From Gerris lacustris (lineage: Eukaryota; Arthropoda; Insecta; Hemiptera; Gerridae), in assembly GCA_951217055.1 (NCBI GenBank), contig OX578276.1, positions 18,149,430 through 18,213,429 on the forward strand: a DNA stretch of 64,000 nt. Reading direction: 5' to 3'. The notes below the pieces were generated by a model. That model saw nothing but the letters and a program-made list of their open reading frames with translations. It did no database searches and had not been told where the DNA came from. The position numbers and the translations under genes were made by a program. Below, one piece after another: positions 44,445 to 53,860 of the stretch. How positions within the stretch are numbered: the first letter of the stretch is position 1; the number at the start of each line of letters is the position of its first letter.

Positions 44445-44995
44445 GGTCTGGGTCTGTCAATTAGTGTGCCACATAGCTTCCTCGGGGAATGCTTTCACAG
44501 TCTATATTATTGTCAAAGTTATTAAATTTTCCCCCGTTTTTTAAATTTGTCAAAATTGTTTTGATTTTAATTGAATGAATGTATAAATTTGACAAAATTT
44601 AAAGATCCTAGACGGTCTAAATTTTTCTAGAAGCTACTTCCGATAAACTACCCAAAACGTATGAAGATATGGGAGTAAATAAATCTGTTTGTGCGAATGT
44701 GGAAGAGATGCAAATGAATGCCGAAGGTGGAAACTTATATGGGGCCAAGTTGGCCCCATTGTTGGCCCGGCCAACAATGGACTATTTTTAACCTACCCTC
44801 GAAATTTCATTAAAATCGGGCGAGCGGTTTTTATCACGTGTTATTCGCAAAAATTGAGCAACAGACAGACACGGAACCGTGTGTTCCCATGATGTCTACA
44901 TCGGATATCTATCTTGGAAAAAAAAAATGTTCGTTCTGCGGAGCGATTGAGTACATAGTTTCCGTTACTTTCGGTAAGGATGGAAACAAATGATA
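44445..44995 (-). repeat. Dispersed repeat R1, near-complete minus copy
   Basis: On the plus strand the complement of the terminus comes first ('gtgtgccacatagcttcctc' at 44463). 'cccccgttttttaaatttgt', 'tttcattaaaatcgggcg' and 'gatgtctacatcggatatct' follow, ending 'gttactttcggtaagga'. It includes a local tandem 'ggcccaa/ggccaaca' near 44742-44785. Confidence 0.8.
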
Positions 44996-46244
44996 AATTT
45001 TAGTTATATGTAAATGAAACAATGGAAAATAGTGACAATAAAACGACATTCAAAATTCAGGGTAAGCGGTCTAAGGGGTACAAACGGTAACGGTCAGCCA
45101 CTAAAACTTGAATGCCTCCAAACTCCAAAGACAAAAAAACAAAACAAAAAAAATTTTTGCGAATACCTAGGTATTTTTGTTTTGCCCGGCCGCTCAATAA
45201 GATCGTGTTTATTATTGTTGTTGATAGTGAAATGTAGAAAAGAGAGAGTGCGACAATGTAAGGTTTGATTAGAAAGGGAACTACTCATGGAGGGAGATGT
45301 TATATTTATTATGTCTTTAGGAAGATAAAGAGGGGTGAAGGTCAAATGATGCCGCGATTGTCAGACCCATCTAGCGGCTGAAGGAGGCAAGATTTTCTGA
45401 AGAAATCAGCGACCGGTGCGGTAAATCGGTATACTAATTGTAGGAGAAGGGACAGCGGATTACGACGAACTATATCACGTAGCCCACCGAGTATGAGTTC
45501 GACATCGCTTCCCGCCCCGCCTTAAGTTGTCACTGTTCTTCACGATTGGTCAGCTGGAAAATACTCACGCAAATATTATTATTACTTATTTAAAATGATC
45601 GTATTTAACTCTTGTATTATGACTGTTGGGGAGAAAGTCTTTACATCTGCCTTGCCAAGTAATATTTTAATTTAAACCCTGTGTGTCATGTGACGCTTTA
45701 CTTCTAGCGTTCTAGCCTCGGGACGAGACTCCCTCTGTCTCTTAACTCACTCTGTTCTTACACTTGTTTTGACCTTTTGTTCAAGCTCTCATATTGGTAG
45801 AGACAATGGAGATTATTTGTCTTTTTTTGATATTTAGGCTAACACGATGCGTTTTCAAATGTTGTGGTTTAGAGTTAAACATTTATTTTCAAACCAGTTA
45901 TTTGCATTCATTGCAAATACTGTATGGTCTTTTGTTATCTAGTATTGTTTGTTGGTTATATTGCTATATTATTGTTCTATCTTCATAAACTCATTTGATT
46001 GACAACGCTGTTTTTAAACTTGTAACAATTTTAAGTAAAATACCTCGTTGAAATCAAAAATAAATTCTAAATTAAGTTACATGTAAGCAAACAATCAATG
46101 ACAATCATGTATGTAAACAAGCCCCATCACCGCACCGTGTCAAAACATGTTCAGACCATTCTACCTTGTTAATAAGGGAAAATTAGGTCCATATTTAGAT
46201 TTAATTGTTTATTTTAGTTTATTTTGAAAACAAGTAAACACTGG
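44996..46244. other. Intergenic with an unexplained less AT-rich block
   Basis: 45340-45560 is markedly less AT-rich than its surroundings, with no open frame or RNA similarity that I recognise. Elsewhere nothing is called. Confidence 0.5.
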
Positions 46245-46665
46245 CTCAAACAGGGAGGAATGAAACCAGCGATCATAGAATCCTTAAACGGAAAGATTTC
46301 CAACTCCCCTCTTTATCTACCTGTGTTAGACTACTAGCGCTCCACGGGAATTCCGGTTAATATTGTAACTAAATCTTTTACACCATTCAAAAGATTTCGA
46401 GCTTCTTAATTCAAAGAAATAAATTAATTTGTCAATTTACTAGATTCGAACCCGGGAACTTTCTCATTCTGAGCTATCGCGCATCTCATTCGGCCACCGA
46501 GGCTGTTTATTTTTTTGTATTGTTTATTTACAAAATAGTACAAATGTCAAAAGATCATAAGTAGTTTACAATTTTAACCACCATATTCTCGTGGAGCGCT
46601 AGTGCTCTTACACCTCTAGAATACTGGAGTTGGATACCCCTGAATGAAACCAATGTTAATTGTTT
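46245..46665. mobile_element. Inverted pair of tRNA-derived SINEs around a third
   Basis: 46245-46375 and 46545-46665 share 'gaatgaaacca', 'ccaactcc', 'gtgtaagagcactagcgctc'-type sequence and 'cgctccacg' in inverted orientation. Between them, 46443-46507 on the minus strand is a separate tRNA-like head with a D-arm-like 'cggtggccgaatgagatgc' and a perfect B box in 'cccgggttcgaatctag'. All three look like SINE heads, not functional tRNAs. Confidence 0.65.
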
Positions 46666-47342
46666 ATACTTTCAGTACTTGTAAAGAATTTATTTTTTGA
46701 TAAAAAATTCAGTGGGGCCACACGAATTCGAACTCATGACCCTTCTTCTTTGAGGTCACGTGCAACCTAGACGCTAGGGAAGCAGTTTAGAAAAATACTA
46801 ATATAGAAGGAGCATAGAATCGGAATCCCATGCTATTACTGATAAGAGACTGAAGCCGAGAGGTTGAGCCAACTAAGGTTGCCAACATAACAACACTCAT
46901 TTTTTTCATTTTAACTGGAGAAGGTTGGCCATGCTTTAGTAACTATTCAAAGCCCACTCACAAATATCAAGAAGACAACCCCTGATGGCATTGGTTATTG
47001 TTTACGTTTCATTCTGACGTCATTTTTTTCACCTCGCCCGGCATGATATAATAAATATCATTTTCAGCATATTTCAAGCTAAAATAAGATAAAACACAAT
47101 AAAATATTACAATAAACGAAACTAACTATCAATAATTAAAATTTAAAAAAAAAACGAAGGCAAATAATTTTTAGAGTTATGACGTCACAAGTTACAAAAA
47201 TGAATTTTTTGGAACGCGGATTATGGGCTCAACCAAACTTGGCTTCAATGTTATCAGTGATCCTCCTTCTATATTAGTATTATTCTAAGGGAAGCAGCTA
47301 TTGTTATGAATATTGTTTGTAGATTTTGATAAAAAAAAAATA
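46666..47342. repeat. Intergenic with a tRNA-like SINE head
   Basis: 46708-46775 (minus) reads 'ccctagcgtctaggttgcac' then a B box in 'catgagttcgaattcgtg', a tRNA-like head. The rest, to 47342, shows no clear feature. Confidence 0.55.
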
Positions 47343-47675
47343 TGTGTGAGGCCCTCACGCATTAGAAGTGAAACTTAAGTTCTAGAATGCATTCCTTTCT
47401 TTCATTTTTTTACGAATTTATTATTTCAGGATTAAGAAACGGTTATAGAAAATTAAATTGAAAAAAAAAAAAAAAAAAAATATTGCTACGCTAAGGCAAC
47501 CACATTTATTCCAATAAAAATAAATGTTTGTTTTGATTTGCTGGTCTTTAAATAGATATAATACAATTAATCTGTAAAAATGTTAAACTTGGACGAGTCT
47601 CGAATTGCAAACTTCGTTACACGATGTCACTATATGAAAAAATTCACTCTACCGCCGCCAAAGAAGTTTCACTTA
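47343..47675 (-). repeat. Repeat R5, copy 2
   Basis: It is almost identical in order and content to copy 1 (19250-19575): 'gtgaggccctcacgcattag', an 18-20 nt poly(A), 'gctacgctaaggcaaccaca', 'ggacgagtctcgaattgcaa', 'accgccgccaaagaagtttc'. The inverted AAGTGAAACTT ends are intact. The high similarity suggests recent activity. Confidence 0.85.
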
Positions 47676-48209
47676 AAAAAAAAACAAGTTGTGTAGGCAA
47701 ATCCCCCAATTAGCACTCAGGTTACTCGTTACTCTTATCTTTCAATTCCTCTTATCCAAAGCACAGTTTAATGTATCCTCCTCTTTCTTACCCTCGACTT
47801 TTTTAGGGCATTTCGTACATACTTCTCGAAATGCTAAAACAAATGCGCCAAACCGTTTAAGCTAAAAAGCTGAAATTTTAAACACTGGCGCAACTTTTTG
47901 ACTTAACCATAGGAAAAATACACAAAAGTTAAAAATTTAATATATGCGCAAGCGGAATTCGCAAAAATGTGGTAAACTCGACTTGACACGATACGTGAAG
48001 TGACCTAAAAATTTCATTTTTCGACAAAAAGTCATTCTTGATCATCCCTCCTGCATGTCTTCAAATGAAGATTTATCGCATTAAAAATTTTGTTCCATGT
48101 ACCCTGTTCCCAAAAATTACGATTTTTTAAAATCGCACAAGAGGGAACTGGCTAAATTTTAATTTTATGAAAAAAAGTCATTCGTTATAATAAATTATAT
48201 TTTTCTAGT
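47676..48209. other. Intergenic
   Basis: No gene was seen. Short matches to the 26100-26885 element occur ('gattttttaaaatcgca' at 48121, 'cctcttgtgcgatttt'-like). Confidence 0.5.
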
Positions 48210-48645
48210 AGGCAAAACCAAGGACCCTTATATTTTCCTGCGTGTGCCTGTCTGTCCGTCCGTCTGTCGCCTGCTCTCGCGGTGACACCTTTCGTCCGAT
48301 CACATTGAAATTTGGTATATCTATATGTGTATAGTACCTACCCACACATTTAAAAAATATAGCGACTAAAAAAAATTATTTTTTAAAAAAATAAGGGTAA
48401 AAAACTTAAGGGTTAAAAAATAATTGTTTTTTCTGGAGACCGTGTGGGGTATCATATGAAAGGGTACGTCGAGCTGATTACAAAAATATATAATTCTTTG
48501 GTTATAACTTTGATAGGGCAAGCGCAGACAAGTTTGAAGTGGGTGTTCCTGAAACACCCACAATTCCTGAACATTCTTCGACCAAGTAAAGATACCACTT
48601 TTTGGGAATTTCGAAAAAAAAATTATTTTTGTTTTTAATGGCAAA
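48210..48645 (+). repeat. Dispersed repeat R2, copy 2
   Basis: It is collinear with 34440-34770 ('gcaaaaccaaggacccttat', 'cacctttcgtccgatcacat', 'ggggtatcatatgaaagggt', 'aactttgatagggcaagcgc') and extends further to 'accactttttgggaatttcg'. Confidence 0.85.
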
Positions 48646-48771
48646 ACCCTTTTTTATAATTATGCATTATGCTCTTTTGGATGTATTTATATGTTTATCT
48701 ACGATTGTTACGAAATATAAACATTGTATCTCTGTTTAGATGCGTAGAAAGTGATTCTTTACGTACTTGTA

Positions 48772-48793
48772 TTCATTGCGCATGCGCAATGAA
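48772..48793. repeat. 22-bp perfect palindrome
   Basis: A spacerless palindrome is centred on GCGCATGCGC about 95 bp upstream of the ATG of the open frame at 48890. It could be a binding or nicking site of a mobile element, but nothing proves that. Confidence 0.85.
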
Positions 48794-48889
48794 GGTTCTT
48801 TACCTGATTAGCTAGTTTGTTTACATTTCACAAGACTAATTTGCTGTTAATAAAAGTAACTGTTTATATCGATTTTTTTGTGAAAATCA

Positions 48890-49072
48890 ATGAGTGATTT
48901 AAATGATTATGACGAAAATGAGGAGAATAATACGCCTCCCGAAATAATTAATTCGTCACAAAATACAACTAATGAAATAATGCCATCTTTATCAAAAGAG
49001 AAATACGAATTTGCATACAGGAAGTTTATTTTTCTCTGTAGTTATTATTTCAATCAAACAATCGTAGATAAA
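48890..49072 (+). pseudogene. Possible N-terminus of a tyrosine-recombinase-type mobile ORF
   Basis: The frame begins MSDLNDYDENEENN, then SLSKEKYEFAYRKFIFLC. An acidic start followed by 'S..KYE.AY.KF..W/C' resembles the N-terminal arm of Crypton-like or phage-integrase-type ORFs common in insect genomes. Only this start is seen: after ~60 codons the frame enters a 130-bp hairpin MITE and then stops at 49262. No catalytic residues are present. The assignment rests on memory of the family and is tentative. Confidence 0.35.
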
Positions 49073-49204
49073 GTACGGTACGCAACTCGTGCGAAAACGG
49101 CATTTTGCATTGCTCGTGTCGTTTTACTACCCTCGCTCTCGCTCGGGTGCAAACTCCACACTCGCATGCAAAATGCTACTTTCCGCACTCGACACGTAAT
49201 GTAC
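49073..49204. mobile_element. 132-bp GC-richer hairpin MITE
   Basis: The ends are 'gtacggtacgcaactcgtgc' and 'gcactcgacacgtaatgtac'. The arms of ~42 bp pair through 'gcattttgcat' and 'atgcaaaatgc'. The centre has 'ctcgctctcgctcg'. It interrupts the open frame at 48890. Confidence 0.75.
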
Positions 49205-49534
49205 TATTATAGTCCGGTTCACTGGCAAAAAATTCTTTATCAGACGTTTGTTTATATGTTTTGAGAATATCAGACCCATAGGATAGTTCAAAGTAGGGTT
49301 TTTAACATTTTAAAAAGCTACATCAATGGGTACTACTTAAACAATACTGTGTTGCCTACGGACCCTCGCTGTGTGCTGACTAGCACACACTTGACCTGTT
49401 TATTAAATGTTGCATTCTTTATTGGATGAATAAGTTAAAATATACCCACAAAAAAATGCCTCTTAAAATTTTGTCATAATACCTTATTTTTGACAATAAT
49501 TCCTTATTGTCGGGCGATGAAAATTCCGGGACGG

Positions 49535-50015
49535 AATCCCCGGTTCCGTGTCTGTCTGTCGTTCAATTTTTGCGAACCAACATATCTTAATAACTATACA
49601 CGTCCAATTTTAATGAAATTTGGGTGGTAGGTCATAATTAGCCTATTGTTGGTCCCATATAAGTTTCAACCTTCTGCGCCTATTTGTTGCTCTTCCACAT
49701 GCGCACAAACATACATTTATTTACACCTATACCTTCAAAAGTACTTATTCGATTTGAATGAAACTTTTATAGTTTATCCAAAGTTACCCGCAGATAGCCC
49801 CAGATTAATATGAACCGTCTGCGCTCTTTAACTTTTGCTAAATGGATACTTTAATTCGTGTAAAAACTCAAAACAATTTTGACTGATTAAAAAAAAAACG
49901 GGGGAAACAATTAAACCAATTAGACAATAATGGCTTGTAAAAGCATAAAATCAATAAAGTACGTGGATAGGATGTGAGGAAGCTATTTGCCACACCAATT
50001 GGCAGTCTATTTTCA
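49535..50015 (+). repeat. Dispersed repeat R1, most complete copy
   Basis: The order runs 'ttccgtgtctgtctgtcgtt', 'gcgaaccaacatatcttaat', 'tttaatgaaatttgggtggt', 'gcctattgttggtcccatat', 'cttctgcgcctatttgttgc', 'cacatgcgcacaaacataca', 'ccgcagatagccccagatta', 'aacgggggaaacaa', and the terminus 'gaggaagctatttgccacac' with 'aattggcagtctat'. This is the best reference copy for R1 in the window. Confidence 0.85.
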
Positions 50016-51506
50016 TTTATACCTATTAATATAATGAGAGTGTAATGAAAAATAATGAAGCTAAAGAAGTACATTTGTAGTTTATCATTGCTAGGTGTAG
50101 AGTCAAACGTGTTATCGTTATATTTTAATTCATCGCTACTCTTAATATGAAGGAGGAAACATTCATGTTATTTTTACCAGCTGGTGCGGTTAAACCCCTG
50201 GGACTGGGTTTTCCTTTGTATTTGGGCTTGTATTGTTTAGTTACAGAAGTTTATAATTATTTAGACAGGGTTGGCATTGTACAATCTGTGATTCGTAGGA
50301 GGGCGTCAGGGTTGGATATAAGGAATCCCCGTTAGACTTGTATTTCTAGTTGCAGATCTATGAGTCACAGGCCTATGATTCTCCCCTCTGTTTTTTATTC
50401 TATAATAACATCCACCCTTGATACAACCCTGACGTCTTCAAATCCGTTTCTAAATTCACCGGCCCTCATCTTGACTCAGCTTGAGACAATACTTAATGAT
50501 TATAATCCATTGTTCCTTTCTTACGTCTTACTTCCGATGGATTACTTAAGTGGTTTTTATTTCTGTCGTACGTGAAACGAATATGTATATTCAATAGTGT
50601 TTAATTCAGTTTAGTATTTAAGACTTAAGGCTCTAACGCAGCCGCCAAAAAGATATTCTTAATAACCCATTTATTTAGATATAAGGAACATTAAAACATG
50701 ATAATCTTAAAAATGTCCAAAATTGAAATTTTTAACTCAGGATAATATATACTTACTTTAGTTATTATATCTATGTACATAAGAAAGTCTAAGATTTGAA
50801 AAACGTAGATTATACCGTAAAACATTATTTATCTAATTCCAAAATGAAAAAAAGTTTTGTATTTATAAATTTGGAATTTTCGAATACTTTTTACATATGT
50901 TTAATAATAAATTTATAAAATTAGATATAAATATAATAGGATATAAATTTAGAATACGAGACATTTATGTTTCGGACCATTTTTTTTTTTTTACGTCCCG
51001 TACTGTCTATATGAATCCCACTTAATATAATAATTTACGACATGCTAGTTCATAATTAAAATATTTATGTTGTATAAAAGTACCCGACATAAACATATGC
51101 GTAAATAAGTAGAGCGATATTATTTTAACATATTTTAAACTAAATATTTTTTTTTTCTTATATTTTCTTCAGTATTTCAACTAGTTATTCAAGAATAAAT
51201 CTTCTTTTTTTCTTCAGTATTTCAGCTAGTTATTTAAGAATAAATCTCGTGGTGTAGAATGTTAGTTTGATGCCAATAAAATTTCGTGTAAATAACTTTT
51301 TTTTTAAGCGAAGTCATTTGAAACAGAATATTAATAAAATGCAACAATAGTTTAATCATAACGTCTAAAACATATTTATAGTGGGTTAGGTATTTAGTTA
51401 ATTTTAATAGAGTCTCGTGCTACATCGGGTCTGCATTCTTTTCAGGTGTCCGCCTTGTTTAAAAATATACTTATCTTTAACAGCGCCATTATGCTTGCAG
51501 ATATTA

Positions 51507-51507
<1 letters not shown>
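50016..51507. other. Intergenic
   Basis: The open frames at 50147-50335 and 50360-50575 have no recognisable domain. 'gcgtcagggttg' (50303) and 'caaccctgacgtc' (50423) form an inverted pair about 110 bp apart. 51170-51245 contains a ~55-bp direct duplication ('ttcttcagtatttca' with 'ctagttatt'). I call no gene. Confidence 0.5.

Positions 51508-51537
<30 letters not shown>
51508..51537. repeat. (TA)n microsatellite
   Basis: About 15 TA units. Confidence 0.95.
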
Positions 51538-51538
<1 letters not shown>

Positions 51539-51689
51539 CTATTCTTTAATGGATTGATGTTCAGAGAGATGCCAAAAAGTGTTTGGCTTTATATTTTCTT
51601 TCTCTCTAGAATATTTGGATAGAAAGTATTCCGATAATGATGATAGATCTAAACGTTTTAAGGATATACCTAAGTCCAAAATAAATGTC

Positions 51690-51845
51690 TTTCTGTCGCT
51701 GCGAACAGCATATTTGCAGACGCTGTTCGGAAAAATCATACCCCGAGACTATATCGAGGATTGTTTTTAACTCTATACGTTCGGAGGTTGCTGTTTTCTC
51801 AACAAACTATGAAAAAAATTATTTCGAAAAAATAATGGTTCCGAT
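51690..51845 (-). repeat. Diverged R3-like fragment
   Basis: 'gaaaaatcataccccgagac' and 'attatttcgaaaa' match R3 in minus orientation (compare 63140-63250). Only a short piece is kept. Confidence 0.5.
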
Positions 51846-51893
51846 TATTTGGTTTCAAAAGAATTAGCAATGATTGTTAATTGTATGAGTAGA

Positions 51894-52690
51894 CGCGTTG
51901 TGATCATTCTAATAAACGAGAAATTGTTATGCTTTATCAAAGATAATGGACGCGTTGTGATCATTCTGATAAACGAGAAATTGTTATGCTTTATCAAAGA
52001 TAATGGACGCGTTGTGATCATTCTGATAAACGAGAAATTGTTATGCTTTATCAAAAATAATAGACGCGTTGTGATCATTCTGATAAACGAGAAATTGTTA
52101 TGCTTTATCAAAGATAATAGACGCGTTGTGATCATTCTGATAAACGAGAAATTGTTATGCTTTATCAAAGATAATAGACGCGTTGTGATCATTCTGATAA
52201 ACGAGAAATTGTTTATGCTTTATCAAAGATAATAGACGCGTTGTGATCATTTTGATAAACGAGAAATTGTTATGCTTTATCAAAGATAATGGACGCGTTG
52301 TGATCATTCTGATAAACGAGAAATTGTTATGCTTTATCAAAGATAATAGACGCGTTGTGATCATTCTGATAAATGAGAAATTGTTTATGCTTTATCAAAG
52401 ATAATAGACGCGTTGTGATCATTCTGATAAACGAGAAATTGTTATGCTTTATCAAAGATAATGGACGCGTTGTGATCATTCTGATAAACGAGAAATTGTT
52501 TATGCTTTATCAAAGATAATAGACGCGTTGTGATCATTCTGATAAACGAGAAATTGTTTATGCTTTATCAAAGATAATAGACGCGTTGTGATCATTCTGA
52601 TAAACGAGAAATTGTTATGCTTTATCAAAGATAATGGACGCGTTATGATCATTCTGAAAAAGAAAAATTGTTATGCTTTACCAAAGATAA
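51894..52690. repeat. 57-bp tandem array, 14 units
   Basis: Units start at 51894, 51951, 52008, 52065, 52122, 52179, 52237, 52294, 52351, 52409, 52466, 52524, 52582 and 52639. Each holds 'cgcgttgtgatcattctgat', 'aaacgagaaattgtt' and 'atgctttatcaaagataat'. Most are 57 bp; several are 58 bp with an extra T in GTTTATG. Because 57 is divisible by three, open frames run through several units on both strands, but these are repeat artefacts. The last unit is degenerate. Units contain ACGCGT and TGATCA palindromes. Confidence 0.97.
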
Positions 52691-52947
52691 CAAATTCATT
52701 TAGATAATTTTGAAAACGTTCTTGTGCGCCCAAATTTTTATGTATTACTCCTTTTTTTATGTAGGTATAAAAGTTGTTATCCTTGTATGAAAGTTTTTTC
52801 AAATAAATTATTATTATTGTTGTTGTGTCATTATTGATTTCATTGATCAAGCTTAAAATTGAATCAGATCATATTTCTGATTTTAATAAGTACAGCACAG
52901 GCACACAAACCAAATAAAATAGTAAAACTACTGAAAGAATATTATTA
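52691..52947. other. Intergenic
   Basis: This is short AT-rich sequence with no feature. Confidence 0.7.
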
Positions 52948-53073
52948 GTTTAAATCAAATTATAATTATTATTAACTACGGGAAACAGACAGAGAAAAAT
53001 ACACTCCAGCGCTGGAGTGTATTTTTCTCTGTCTGTTTCCCGTAGTTAATAATATTTATAATTTGATTTAAAT
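52948..53073. mobile_element. Spacerless 126-bp palindrome from a SINE-C pair
   Basis: It is symmetric about 53010/53011. The centre is 'ctccagcgctggag' and the arms are 'tgtatttttctctgtctgtt' plus 'tcccgtagttaataat'. The first 43 bp on each side are perfect, then there are one or two mismatches out to 63 bp. The arms equal the two outer bodies of the head-to-head SINE-C pair at 18525-18835, with both tRNA-like heads and the loop removed. Confidence 0.93.
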
Positions 53074-53426
53074 TAAAATTTAATCTCTCCGTAGTATGAA
53101 TACTACCAAACCCGTAAAATATGAATATTATTAGGGTTTTATGTCGGAGAGGTAAGGGTCTAAGTGAAAGGAACTCTTAGTTTTAGTGTTATATAAATAA
53201 CACTTAAGTACTTTCTATTTAATTTTAACTCATGAAATTTTGAATTCTTGTGTCTCTTGGTTTACGACTCTCTTAGTTAAAACAAAGTTGTTAACTCTTA
53301 TCTCACGAAACTGTATAAAAGACCGAACAGTTGGTAGAATTTAAATGTTTCACAAGCAAAACAAAGAGGTCGATGATTTTGATTTTGATGTTTCTTCGGT
53401 TCAACGTCGATGTTTTCAATATATCG
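53074..53426. other. Intergenic
   Basis: The left part (53074-53130) is SINE-C flank shared with 18825-18885. A short open frame at 53346-53430 (MFHKQNKEVDDFDFDVSS) ends at the R4 insertion and is not assigned. Confidence 0.5.
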
Positions 53427-53860
53427 GCTAGATAGTTTTTGGAACGAAGTTCCTTATGGCACGTTCTGGAGCCCGGGAGTGAATCCGAAAAAAACGACCA
53501 AAATCACCGTCACAGAATCACCGTCACAAAATCACCGTCACGCAAAATCCGTCACGAAATCTACACATGAAGATAACTTGAGTAAAAGATCACCGAGTTA
53601 GATGAAATTTGGTACACATGTTCATTTTATCAATGCCCAGGCTGAGTTCGTCGGAAAATATATCATAAAATATAATCATGTAAAATTTCACCCTGATACA
53701 AGCAGAAGCTCTAGAGTAGGAAAGAGATATATTTTATAATATTTTAAATTAATTGGCCGGGTAGGCAGAAAACAGTCCTACTTCAATCCAAACTCCTTTA
53801 ACAAACATACTCTTTCACTATAAACTCATCATGATCAACTTTTTTCTTATATTCAATATA

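Noticed and set aside
49073..49204. Coding continuation of the frame at 48890
   Set aside because: This segment is a self-complementary GC-richer MITE; the open frame through it is incidental.
51845..52364. Long open frames on both strands
   Set aside because: They are produced by the 57-bp tandem array, whose unit length is a multiple of three; there is no start context or homology.
53346..53430. Possible exon MFHKQNKEVDDFDFDVSS..
   Set aside because: It has no splice signals or homology and is cut by the R4 insertion.
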